A stretch of DNA of 64,000 nt from Mytilus edulis (Eukaryota; Mollusca; Bivalvia; Mytilida; Mytilidae): assembly GCF_963676685.1 (NCBI RefSeq), contig NC_092353.1, forward strand, positions 7,530,207 through 7,594,206, read 5' to 3'. The notes beneath the pieces are model-generated. The model was not told the origin of the DNA. It did no database searches and was given only the letters and a program-made list of their open reading frames with translations. The position numbers and the translations under genes are program-made. Of this stretch, positions 21,530 to 34,200 are shown piece by piece (the stretch's first letter is position 1; each line of letters starts with the position of its first letter).

Positions 21530-24500
21530 ATGTACGTTGGATATATTCCACTCGTCTGTTTATTTTATATATCTGGTAAGTTTTTTGTAGTTAATAATAG
21601 ATACGTTCACTTCGTAACAAATATCTTTGAATACAAAATTACGGAAAACCCTTTGGAAGTAATTTAAACAAATCGTATCAGAAAACCACTTTACCATTCT
21701 CCATTAATGTCGTCTGGGTTACTGGTTATAGGATGCAACCGTAAAATATCAGAACGAAGTATTCAAGTCAGCAAGAGGGTTGAATCATTATGTCGATACT
21801 TAGCACAATCAAATAACAAAAAGAGTACCCAGTTACCGAAAGCTAGTTTAAGGTCAAAGCTTATCTTAAATATGGACCATGGTTTTACAGACATAATCTA
21901 AATTCCCAAACCTCAGACAAATCATGTGTCTATTTCCTAAGAATCCGTACTTGTCATTGGCTGACAACCATCGATAGCTTTCCAAAGTTATATTTTATCT
22001 TTTATAAAAGGCATCGTCTATGACTACACGTGCTTCCCTAAACAGCGACAGAACATGCATGGGAAAACAAACAAAAAATTGATATAACTCGTAAGTGTTT
22101 GGTGTTGTAAAATATCAATGCAATCATGAAAAATGAATTCTTCTTTTAATTTCATAAGGTGCTAAAGACGTTACGCACGGTATTCGGTCTATGTTTCATT
22201 TGACCATTTCTTGATGCATAAGTATGACAAAAACAGATCAAATCTACGCATTATTAAATAGTTACTTGTCTTGATTTTTCATTTAAATCGAAATTAAATA
22301 AAACCTGATTTTAATAAATTTAATGTTATGTCTCATTATATGATTAAACAATGATTTTGTGTTCATAATTTGTCGTATTTGCCGTGTAAGACGTAACAAC
22401 AAGCGTCAACCATCCAAAGATAAACGAAGAAAAAATACTAACTACTGAATGGATTTCGATGAAATTTGTGCAGATGGGATATGATATGATCATATTTATT
22501 ATGTTAAATGGTCACGATAAATATCCTGTTCGCAATCTAGCAGCCATTTTCGAAATTCCATATAGCTGTAAGGCCCAAGACCACAATTATTGATCCCGCT
22601 TTTCGTTGTCCGACGAATATAGTTCCCTTTAATTATAGTGTATTTTTTCTTTATCTTTTTTCTTTTCCTTCCTCATACATTTCTTAGTTTTTCTGGAGTT
22701 GAAATGAAAGAAGAGATCTGAAATAAACTTTTGGATGTTTTGTTTTAACTGATTTTGATATGGAATGAGTGATTAGGCCAGGTGCAAAAAGGTGATATTT
22801 ACAGTTTTCGGAACATCTCTTGACTTGTCCATAGGGGTATGGATGTGTATTGGCTAAATTTGTAAAAAGCAACAGAGCAATCTTTCTGAATGTTGGATAT
22901 ATTTTTGGACTAGAACTGTACTTTACACACACAAAAAATTTGACAAAAAGATTAGGTGCATTTTATTTAATGAAACAAAACGTTATAAAAGAACTAATAG
23001 AGAATTTAATTGTGGTCTGTGGCCGTAAGATTTGAAAATTCGAGTACACAAAAATGAAAGCCAACACTTCAATATTATAATATTTTCATATAAATAATAG
23101 GAAAGGTTCGCCACCTCTACATAAAAATGTGATTTTATTGAATTTTACAAAAATATTTTTATTTTTAACATAGCTTCTCCCATTTTATATTTTTTCAGTA
23201 TTTTCCGTGTCTCCCGTAAATGTTACCATAGAGACATTGTTCAAGATTTTTGAGTACGATGATAATTTAGGGTATGTTAGATTTGTGACAGACAAATGAA
23301 CTATGAAAACAAATGTTATTACTGAAATGTGATTTTTTTTAAAGATTTGGTTAAGCCTTCAAGGTTAAGGACACACCAAATTTTACATCAATTTCCATCA
23401 AGTTGTCCGTGTCTCCCGTAAATGTTACCACGTCCAAATTGAACGATTTTTGCACGGAACGTGAATGTAACGTTATGATATATAATTGTACTTCCCATTT
23501 ACTGAAAGTGTAGCATGTTGTGTCTTTAGCATTTGACACGTTCTGTGTGATGATATTATTTTGGGAGATATTTTTTTTGAATAATTATTTAAATCAACAA
23601 GAAAATTTGCGCTCATTATAATGGCATCTCTTTCTACATAATGTAACTAATATATAAACAATTAGTAATAATTAAGATATGGTTGTATATTAGGTATACG
23701 CGACGGCTATAACAATTGTTTTTTGATGTGGTGCAAAGATTTTGTATTTTAACATACTCTTTGTCTTAGACTTGTATTAAGTATATTTCAATATTGTACT
23801 AATTATCACTCACTACATATATCTTATCTTGGTAGCAAATGCTCAGTCACCATTCGGTTCTGGTATAACTGTGGGCACTTTAGACTCCACTCACTTAGAT
23901 GAAGCATCTGGTCTGGCCGCTAGTCGAGTACACCCAAATGTCCTATATTCACATAACGATGGTGGAGATTTATCGCGGATATTCGCTGTAGATTCGACTG
24001 ATGCCTCTGTTATAGCTGAGTTCGGTATCTCTGGTGCAGATCATTATGACTGGGAGGACATTGCAATGGGACCGTGTCCAGATAAATCATCATGTATCTA
24101 CATAGCAGACGCAGGATTGAATCACCATAGGCCAGTCAATATGATCTATAGAGTACGAGAACCAGGGGCAGTCAAAGATCAGACGTTAACTATCATCGAC
24201 AAGCTACCATTTATGTATGTATTTGTTGTGAATGAATGCTAAATATCATTTTCATCAGAATTTTGTTAAATACATGTAGTTGTCTCATTTGCAATCAAAC
24301 CATTCACATGTTATATTTTAAAAAAAAACTATATATTCAATGTTAATTGAATTAAATTTGATATTTGCATTTAATTGATATAAATCAAATATGTTCCATT
24401 TAATAAATGAAGTTTTGATTAAAAAACGAATCACGAATAAGATGTAAAAAGACACAGTAATTTAAAACCAGTAGAAAGAAAATAATGACAGAAAACTTAA

Positions 24501-26990
24501 TAAATATCACCCCAAGTTCAACTTTTTGCATCAAATTATCAGTCACATTATATAACCTATCCGGTTTAGATTTACTTGCTTATTCATATTTCTTTTGATT
24601 TATCGAACAGTGTTATAAAAGTTAGAACTTTTATATATACCAATTTGCTTTTTATATATGTTTTATAAGATGCGCATTCCCGTTTGTATGGTGCACATTA
24701 TTTTTATGGTACGCATTTACATTTATATGGTGCACATTCCAATTTGTATCATTTGTATGGTGCGCATTCCCTTTAAATATTTATTATGATCCATCTATAT
24801 ATGTAAGTAAAAATCATTCTACACAAGGAAGAAAAAAGAAACGAAAATCAAACAAACACATACATGTATTTCTTTTATACATTGGATATACAGCTGTTGT
24901 CTGCGTTTTCTCTATCGATATCGGTGTCCTCAGTTCTAGATGATAAAAATAACATGCACCTGAAGTGTTTCGTATCTATATTCAAAACCTGTATATGTAA
25001 TTATACAAATGACAGAGCTGTACACATACGTACTAATAACGGTGCGAGTGATGTGGCCCAGAATAACCAAAATTATCTTGTGCCAATCTGCTCTTGGGAG
25101 TTGAAACCTTACTCTTTTGGCAATTTCCATATGAATCACCTATTTTGTTTGTAAATACTTGTGGACCACGGACTTCTGAGCAGACGATGGCTTCAAAAAC
25201 TAACACTCTACCAGACGAATTGAAAAAAAAATAATCTTTGTGTCCTAAACAACCAACTTGTAGTGTATGTTTCATTAAAAACATTCTTAATTTTTCTATT
25301 TCTTTTCATGTACATTGCTTGTGTTTAAAATTTTATCCCCATTATACTTAGAGACAATTTGGATACATTTTCTATGCGTTTGTTTAACGTGGCTCGGTAC
25401 TTATACATCCCGTCAATGTGTTTGTATTGTCTTTCATATTTTGCTGGTGTGTTTTGTATATATGCGACTTTTTGTATTTCGTTGGTTCTTATAACGTGAC
25501 TCTGTACTTTAAAAGATCCCGTCAGTATGATATTGTTCTATTTTATGTCATTATGATATATTTCTATATGCATTACAAAATACGTTGAACCACAAACGTC
25601 AAACTCATTCAATCGCGTAGTGGAATTAACTATTTGTGGATTCTTATAAATTCTATATAACTTTTGGGCTATTTTAAATCTCGGTCTTTTTCTGAAATTT
25701 ATTCTTACATACTTTTGATTTTTTAACCCTGTATGCTAACATTGCCTATGTGAAATTTTTAAATTGTTTGAATGTACATTGACCGACAAATATATTTGCG
25801 TATAAAATTTTCTGACGTCAGACACGCGAATAAATGAATGTGTTTGTAGATAGATGTTTTTGTGTTCTGTTAAAAATTGTTCCTCTTAAAATTTTTACAA
25901 TTGACTGTCATCAAAGTTAGAGGATTAGCGCTATAAAAGCAGGTTTAAATAAACTCATCATAGATGCCCGGACTAAATTTTGTATATATACGTCAGACGC
26001 GCGTTTCGTCTACAAAAGACTTATCAGTGACGCTCGAATCCAAAAAAGTTAAACAGGTCAAATAAAGTACGAAGTTGAAGAGCAGTAAGGACTAAAGTTC
26101 CTAAAGGTTTTGCCAAATACAGCTAAGGTAATCTATGCCTGAGGTAGAAAAGCCTTAGTATTTCAAAATTTCAAATTGTTTTAAACAGGTTATTCATAAA
26201 TATAACCATATCAATGATAATTCATGTCAGCACAAACATGTGTTGACTACTGGGCTTAATCCACCATTTTCTACATTTGAAAATGCCTGTACCAAGTCAG
26301 GAATATGACAGTTCTTGTCCATTCGTTTTTTTGTTTTTTTTTTATTTGATTTTGCCATGTGATTATGGACTTTCCGAATTGAAGTTCAGTATTTTTGTGA
26401 TTTTACTTTTTAGTAATTAACTTTAAACGTTATATCTTTAGAATGTTCTTTTATCATTGTGATTGATTTTTTTTTTTTGGAAAATGAAGTAATGTTATAT
26501 ATTGCTCTTATATTGTATATATATATATATTTGAATTATATTTTTCAGATGGACAGAGGTTGACGGTCAAACATTACTAGTAGATAACCATGGGGAAATA
26601 TACATGGTTTCCAATGTTAATGGCGGGAAAGGTTTAATGGTACATATTCCGGCTTCAGCATGGGGATCTGCGACACCATTCAATGCAACATCATCTGTCC
26701 ATCTGAATATCACCACATCCCATCACGACCCAGGGGCAGGCGACATATCTCCAGACGGGACGGAGCTAATCATTAAAGCAAGAAATCACGTTTATTATTG
26801 GAAAGTTCTAAACAATGACTATCTATCGGCAGTTGAAACTCCTCCTATTGAAATACCACATCACAGTGAACGACTAGGGGAAGCAATATGTTGGGATGTC
26901 AATGGTACAAATTATTATACACTCAGTGAAGGAAGACATGCACCTTTATATGAATTTGTAAGACTACCAACTGGTCCTGCTGTGGGATAA
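21530..26990 (+). CDS. Secreted beta-propeller-like protein resembling a bacterial extracellular family
   Basis: Exons 21530-21575, 23836-24214 and 26549-26990 have matching phases (1 then 2) and give 288 residues. The first exon encodes a hydrophobic signal peptide; cleavage is likely near the Ala-Asn-Ala at 16-18. The mature protein has ExSGLAxSRxxPNVLYSHNDGGD-like text at 38-60, a DWEDIAxGP motif at 87-95, and later strand-rich segments containing GDISPDG and GEAICWD. This arrangement recalls secreted bacterial proteins in which SGL, HNDSGD and DWEDIA motifs mark successive propeller blades. The resemblance is from memory, not from a search. Enzymatic activity is unproven; the His/Asp/Glu-rich motifs could bind metal. 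The exon 2 to 3 joint restores a continuous strand (Leu-Pro-Phe-Ile-Trp-Thr-Glu), which supports the chosen donor. Orientation matches the upstream Ig receptor and the downstream nucleotidase, but the spacing suggests separate promoters. Confidence 0.75.
21580..23830. other. Intron 1 of the beta-propeller-like gene
   Basis: Non-coding. It contains a 24-base string (ccgtgtctcccgtaaatgtt plus acca) repeated at about 23206 and 23409 in diverged surroundings, suggesting an old local duplication. No other element was identified. Confidence 0.4.
24655..24775 (+). repeat. Short degenerate tandem repeat (tggtgcgcattcc)
   Basis: About five units of atggtgcncattcc with variable AT-rich spacers lie in intron 2 of the beta-propeller-like gene, each beginning ttgtatggtgc or a near variant. 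Confidence 0.65.
25925..26165 (+). repeat. Dispersed repeat family A (gacgcgcgtttcgtct), long copy
   Basis: Order of segments: gtcagacgcgcgtttcgtct, gacttatcagtgacgctcga, aaagtacgaagttgaagagca, ggttttgccaaatacagcta and aggtaatctatgcctg. The same order occurs at 38655-38825, 55310-55470 and 59608-59800. It is short, non-coding and oriented; a SINE-like or other non-autonomous element is likely, but no RNA polymerase III box was confirmed. Confidence 0.75.
26230..26415 (+). repeat. Family C copy in intron 2 of the beta-propeller-like gene
   Basis: Contains ttaatccaccattttctaca, gcctgtaccaagtcaggaat, gacagttcttgtccattcgt and gattttgccatgtgatta. A separate upstream fragment of the same family (25380-25560, cgtggctcggtacttataca) is split from it by the family A copy at 25925-26165. 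Confidence 0.7.
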
Positions 26991-26999
26991 TAAAAGAAA

Positions 27000-29900
27000 G
27001 TGCCTGATATATTATTTAGTTTGAAAATTTTCTTTAATATATTTACTCTCTGATGGCTTCATTAGCAGGAAATCTTCAAACCCATTCCATAGACAGTTAT
27101 TTTTTTTTATCTATCACAGCTATTTTGAAACTTTCAAAGATACATTTGTAGTTTTGTTTCATTGACATTTTTTATTTATTATTTGAAACAAAAACGTTGA
27201 AATTGCTTGCGTACGTAGTGCTTTCCTGGAGATATAGATATAAATCTTCAACAAGAACGCTCAAACCTAAACATATTAAAGCGAAGAATGAATTAATTAG
27301 TAAAAACAAAATAATTAAGTTTATATATATGTAAGAGTCTTTGAAAGTTTGCGAAAAATCAACATGCAAGCGTATTAAGATATACCATTTTTCAAAAGGC
27401 CAATAATACATTGGATTTCAATATGTCGTTCGAATGTCCTACCTGCTTATTATATATTTAAAAGAGAAAAATAAGTAAATGAGACAGCAACCCAATGACA
27501 ATAAACAGAGGAAAACATACAGTGTTCATCAATTATTCATCGTTCAAAAATCTTTCTCCTTGATTAGAAACATAATTAGTAATTGATTTTACTTAACTAT
27601 GCATAGACTTTGATCTACCCACAATTACTGGCAAGAACTTGTATTTATGATTATTGTTGTCATCAATGTCCATGTTGTTATGTAAACTAGTGATGGTGTT
27701 TTCAGTACATAAAAAATGTTTGGTATATTATGCTATAATGCCGCCCAAAAGTATCGTCAATTTTGGATTACGATTGTTCATCCGTTCTTTCATCCTTCTG
27801 TCTGTCAATTTTAAGATCCGTCACCAATTTATCTACCTTGTGCCGCATACATTTTTGTACCTTCGGCACTTAATTAATGACACACAAGAAATGTGTTTTG
27901 TATTTTCTTAGCAACTAGCAACTTTTTCTTAGCCTCTAGCAACTTTGAACATTGTTGAAGGCCGTACGACGACCTTTAGTTGTTAAATTCTGCGTCATTT
28001 GGTCTCTTGGTCTCTTGTACCACTTTTTTTTTTATATTATATATAGTTTTGATATTTGTAACAATGCTTTACATTTGCATGGCATACCGTGTGACTCTTT
28101 TTCTAATTTTTCCAATGATCTATTGGTATTTCCTGTTTGCTACATACATGTTGTTTATGCTAATTTAGTATTAAGATGAAGGAGATTTTATAGGAATTTC
28201 TGGTACATTTAAATTCCGATAACCTTATATATCTATGAAATAACCTTTTATACATAACACATACATAACAGATGTCTTTAAAAAGCAGTGAATTTTCAAC
28301 AAAAGAATTTTATGATTGCTGATATTGAATCAGATGAATTCATCTTCTTCAATTGCGGGGATTTTCGTTACCTAAAACTCGAATTCTAACTTAATCTTTA
28401 TTTATGTAAATAGTTTTTTCGTTTCCTTTTGTAGAATGACGTCAAACTATATGACTTATCGGAAAAGATTTAGTTTTCGATTTTTATCATTCAAACTTAT
28501 CTAACTTGAAAACGAGTTCATGGACTACTCTTTTTTAAAATGTCATTTGGTTTGATTATCAAAGAATATTATGTGTGCCAATTTTCATAAAAACGTCAAT
28601 AGCGCAATTTTTTAAAATTTGATAAATATACAGCAAACAATGATGACTTTTTTCTACAGTTGTTAAATATCACAAATATTTTAAAAAACATACTGGACAA
28701 ATTAAAGGGATATTTTTCAGAACAGAATTTACAAATAATTTAACAAAAAACAGCTTGTGTTTATCTTTTAAAACAAAAAAGTTATGTATTTCTGTCGAAA
28801 GGAAAAATACGTCCTGAAATCCAAATTTTGAGCATATATATAAAATTTCGACCTCATTTCACTAAAAAAAAAGTAGCACATGAAGGTATATCTTTTTATT
28901 ACATATTTGATTTATTCAGGCAAAAAATAAAATATTTCTGAAAATTGACAGCAAAATTTCAAAATGGGATCAAAACTATATCGTATGCCCTTAAATCTGC
29001 CCTAGATTTGGAGAAAACAAAAAACTGCCCTAGATTTATGATTTGTTTTGCGTTTGTGACGTCATTTTACCATAGATTACTACTATGTTACACATAATTT
29101 GCATTTCACATATTTTAATATTGTAGTTCATGGTTAACATGGTTAAATTAAATATGTTACACATAATTTAAATTTCAAATACTAATATAATAAACTCGAT
29201 GTCATTCGGTATATAGAGAAAATGATCGTTAAATAATAATTAACGGTGGTCAAACATCTTGATCGGGCCGTGAATGACCTGGAATGGGATGTTAAAATGT
29301 AAAATTAACTGTAATTCTACTTCAAAATAAACTGTTTTTTTTACAATTATATTTTTTGACTAAACTAAAAAAATAAATAACTGTAAGACCCATTTTAGTC
29401 ATATAAACTAAAAATCAGGTTAAGAAAAAAAGTTTAATTCTAGAAATGTTTGGCTCCTCAGAGGCGTTAATCCTTAATTACTTAAGTTAAAGTTACTCAA
29501 ACGTTTATATAAATAAAAAAAACATCAACTTTTGACTTTCTATTTGTTTTCTGATTTTAGATACTTTGACGGCATTCGTTTCACACTTATGTATTTGTTT
29601 TTGATGGAGTCATTCCGGGACTATTATACTAATAATAGTCCCAAACTGATTACAGTTATAAAATTAGAGTACGAATAATTATGCGTTTAGTCAAAATGAG
29701 AATGATATGTAAGTAGTGTGACAAAAATGCAGTTTATGCATAAGATAATATTTGCAATTGAATTGTGATCCATTATAAATAACCCATTTGAAAAATGCGT
29801 TAAAGAAATCTTCATAGAAAATCATCCTTGTATCCTTGGTTGCTATGAGACTCTCTATGAGGTCCGCGCTCTTGGATTGTGGAGACACCAATTCATTGCT

Positions 29901-31200
29901 CGAGTTTGTCATTTGTATTTGGCTGTTGAGGAAAGCATGAATAAATTATATACATTAAACTTAAAGATCTTTCAGAAGAATGTGGAGCTCAAAAGTTAGT
30001 TGATAAACCACTAGGATTAAGTTGAAAGTTTGTGGTTTGAAGCAAACAGTTTAAAGTCTTTACGATTGTTGCAAACTACCGGGTTGTTCTAAAACTGTAA
30101 ATTTCCTCGGCAATGGTCCCACGATTTGAACAGGTATACGTAGCTTCTAATAGTCTGGTGACTTCGGTGGTACGGAGACTAGGTGTTTCAAAACTAGTTG
30201 TCTCAGAAACTAGTTGCTTTGGAGGCTAGGTGTTTCAAACCGAGTTGTCTAAGGAACTAGGTGTCTAGGAACGGACTAGTTGTCTCAGAAACAAGGTGTC
30301 TCGGGGACTAGATGTCTCAGATCTAGGTGTCTCTGGAACTTATGGTTTTGAGGCTTGTTCTTATTTAATAGTTTTTGAATTATTATACTTGTTGAGAAAA
30401 TCCGTTGGGTCCTCGGAGTCAGTGAAAGGATTTAGGATGAATTGAGGTTAAAGTTTTTGTACTATTTTTTGATACTAATATAAGTCAATCTTTAAGTTTA
30501 AAGGTTGGTGTCGTAGTTCTCAAAATTGTAGTTATAGTTTATGAGTTAATCAAAAGATTGATATTGGAGTATCTCAGATTCTGTGAAAACGGATACGAAC
30601 AGATAGTTTATAAGACAAACACTTTACAATAGTTTACGATATTTGTGGTCGTATAAGTACATTGTGAATCTGTTTTTGTTAAATAAGCAAATAGTTATAC
30701 TTGTATGGAACTATTATGTCAAGATATGAAATGTACATGTTACCAATGAACGTAGTCTTTAAAGTAGGCTTTTAAAAAAAGTAGAAACAAGATAAAAGAA
30801 AAAAACCCAAATAACCCTTAGACTTTTCACGAGTATCGGCTAGATTAGACATGTCTGTTAAGTCTCTTTTTAACTATCATTTTTATGAAATACATTTGAA
30901 ATCATTTGGAATTGTCAAAATGTAATGTTGATAGGTTTAATTAATATAATTTAAGAAAACAACTGTATAAAAAAAGAACAAATAAAACAGTCAAATTGTA
31001 AAACTGCTAAACATTTGTTCAAAAATTGATTATTCGTGTGTAACATATAAACTTGTCATTTTAAATATCATAATACATCGATTTGTTGAAATATTTTTAT
31101 CCAGCTGTGATTTAATTATGCGCATGCATAAGTATTAATAACAAAAAAGCAATCTTCATCTTACTTATTTTAATAGTTCAATAAAATAATTATACATGAT
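27000..31200. other. Intergenic region before the nucleotidase; repeats only
   Basis: After the beta-propeller-like stop there is AT-rich DNA, a family B fragment at 27945-28020 (gttgaaggccgtacgacgacc) and the minisatellite at 30170-30345. Otherwise nothing is recognisable. The nucleotidase promoter and a possible non-coding first exon should lie here but were not located. Confidence 0.4.
30170..30345 (+). repeat. 16-bp minisatellite (actaggtgtctcagaa)
   Basis: About ten imperfect units of actagKtgtctcagaa follow one another, starting near ggagactaggtgtttcaa and ending near gatctaggtgtctctggaac. Units vary in length by up to three bases. Confidence 0.85.
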
Positions 31201-31204
31201 TTCA

Positions 31205-31215
31205 ACATTTGCAGG
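31205..31215 (+). other. Possible 5'UTR splice acceptor before the nucleotidase start codon
   Basis: The ATG at 31216 is preceded by ACATTTGCAG and a single G, an acceptor-like string one base upstream of the start. A non-coding first exon further upstream, with the true promoter in 27000-31200, is therefore plausible. No TATA box is evident immediately before this ATG. Confidence 0.4.
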
Positions 31216-34200
31216 ATGAATGTGATTTTATTTTCTTATCTTATGCTTATAACTCGTGCGACGTCTTTTAATTTAACTATTTTGCATACAAATGATGTTC
31301 ATGCACATTATAATGAAATAAACACATTTGGTGGTCAGTGTAAAAATATAGAAAATTGCTACGGAGGAATGGCGAGACTCAAGTACAAAGTGGATGAAAT
31401 AAAGAGACTGTATCCAAATACATTATTTTTGGATGCCGGAGACCAGTACCAGGGCACATTCTTGTTCTCAGAGTTTGGTGGGACCATTGTTCACACGTAC
31501 ATGAATCTCTTGGGGTATGATGCCATGGTAAGTACACCAAAATGTATTAAGGAGGCTCGGGGGTAACAAAATTTCATTATCTTTTTTACTCTAAAAAACA
31601 ATCGATTTGCTTATTATGGCCCCAGATGACTTTTAAAATGTTAATATCATTGTGAAAAAGCTCCAAATTATCTGCCTTTGGTGCAAACATACCATTTTTT
31701 ACTCAACGGTGATAGATTTTTTTTCAGATAAGCTGTACTCAAAACAAACTAAATAATTGGAAATTCAAGCGATTTCTGTTATTTGGTGTTTTTTTTATAT
31801 TTCTATATTACCTATTTTCTCCTATTATTTCAACAGAAACAATTACCTTAAATATATATGCTTCTTCCGAAGCTATATTGGGACCATAATTGAACGGTGA
31901 CCCCGTATTTTTATTTTATTTTTCTATTAAGTATGAATAAATTTCATCTATAGAAAAATAAAAGCGAAAACCTACAGTTTGGTATAGCAAAAGGTTCACC
32001 AAGTTTAACTTCATCATTGACTATTGATTGACGATTGAAATATATATTCGACCATATATTAAGACGAACTAAGTACCAAATATATATCTGTTTATTTAGA
32101 AAAATAATAAGCAGACTCAATTTGGCAAATATCTCCATACATTGTATTACCAAATCTGTTTGTAACACAAGGTTAATTATGTCGCGAGTAACCGTATAGC
32201 TACACTTGATTGTTTTTTTTTAAGATACTCATCGAACAGAGAACGATATTTAGATATTCAATTTTTTAATGCTTTGTGTTGTATATTTTCTAGTTATTTA
32301 GTATATTTTTGCTAGTCTTGACCTCAGAGCATTTTCAAAAATGCTTAACCCAACGTGTTTAAGATACAAACGAGTCTGAAAAATTATTTTATGTAAGATG
32401 GTTTAAAATAGATGTAATAGCTAGTTTTGAAAGCAAAAACTCCTGGTATCTTTGATGAGATTATTCACAACCACTGGATTGATGCCACTGCTGGTGAATT
32501 TTTAATAACCTAACGGGTATCAACAGCCCATTTGTCTGCACTTCTGTGTCAACTTGAGTTAGCATTGATATGTTCATAATTACAAATTTTAAAACTGTTA
32601 AAAGAAAACTTTGAATTTTCAAAATACTAAGCGTTTAAACCTCAGGAATTACATTTAAAATTGAGAATGGAAATGGGGAATGTGTCAAAGAGACAACAAC
32701 CCGACCAAATAAAAAAAACAACAGCAGAAGGTCACCAACAGGTCTTCAATGTAGCGAGAAATTACCGCACCCGGAGGCGTCCTTCAGCTGGCCCCTAAAC
32801 AAATATATACTAGTTCAGTGATAATGAACGCCATACTAATTTCCAAATTGTACACAAGAAACTTAAATTAAAATAATACAAGACTAACAAAGGCCAGAGG
32901 CTCCTGACTTGGGACAGGCGCAAAAATGCGGCGGGGTTAAACATGTTTGTGAGATCTCAACCCTCCCCCTATACCTCTAACCAATGTATTAAAAAAAATA
33001 ACGCATATCAATACGCACATTAAAATTCAGTTCAAGAGAAGTCCGAGTCTGATGTCAGAAGATGTAACCAAAGAAAATAAACAAAATGACAATAATACAT
33101 AAATAACAACAGACTACTAGCAGTTAACTGACATGCCCGCTCCAGACTTCAATTAAACTGACTGAAATATTATGATTTCATCATATGAACATCAGACTCA
33201 ATCCTTCCCGTTAGGGGTTTAGTATTATACCATCATAACATATATGAGAAGAACATAACCCGTGTCATGCCAACAACTGTTTTTAGAATAAATGTCTTTA
33301 GTTCCGACGCAAAGACCTTATCAGTGACTCAATATTAACGCCAAAATATGCAATTTTTAATGACTTGACAACAGTATCGTAATTATATCCCTTCTTAATC
33401 AGTCTATTTAAAGGTTTTGTAAGTTTCTGAGGTGAATACTGACACCTTTGTGCTTTATAAAGAATATTTCCATAAAAATATGGATGTGAAATACCTGAAC
33501 GTATAAAAAGTCTGCATGTTGAGCTATATTTACGAATGATGTCTTTATACCGATGATAAAATTTAGTAAATGTTTTGACTAGTTTGTGATATCTGCTGTA
33601 TTTGGTATAACTTTTAGGAATTTTCGGTCCTCAATGCTCTTGAACTTCGTACTTCATTTGAACTTTTTAACATTTTTTTTTCGAGCGTCACTGATGCGTC
33701 TTTTGACGACAAAACGCGCGCCTGGCATCAGGATAAGTAGATCCCTACAAACAACTGATGATATTTCTGTTTATAATGGATACCTTTGTAAATGATTACA
33801 AACATTTATATATGGCCAAATATTTTTTTTCATGTGTGATAAGACAAGGCTACTCATTTTAGTACAAATGGGAATTTGGGTGTGTGGGGGCTAGAATATT
33901 TATTTCTTAAATTTGCCGGACCCCAGCTTAGACTTTATAACTGTTCCCTGACATATCATGCTGATTTTGTTAAAATTATAATTTTTGATGAACATATTAA
34001 TACATAACTTAACATTAAGTGGTAACATCTGTTTAAATTATACATCAGTATGTCACAGTAAAAACAATAATGTCTCCAGCATCGAATTAATGTTCGATAA
34101 TAATGGATCAATACACAGGAGTGTTAACATTATTCCAGAGCATATGTTCCGAATATTTATGATTTAATGTGTCATAAGACAAGATTGTTTATTTATAAAA

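Noticed and set aside
24864-25284. Open frames in both directions within intron 2 of the propeller-like gene
   Set aside because: Short, without motifs, on both strands of the same stretch; no splice sites joining them to neighbouring exons.
26516-26535. TA-rich run just before exon 3 of the propeller-like gene as a promoter
   Set aside because: It is a simple AT microsatellite inside the intron, and the acceptor that follows it clearly continues the upstream reading frame.
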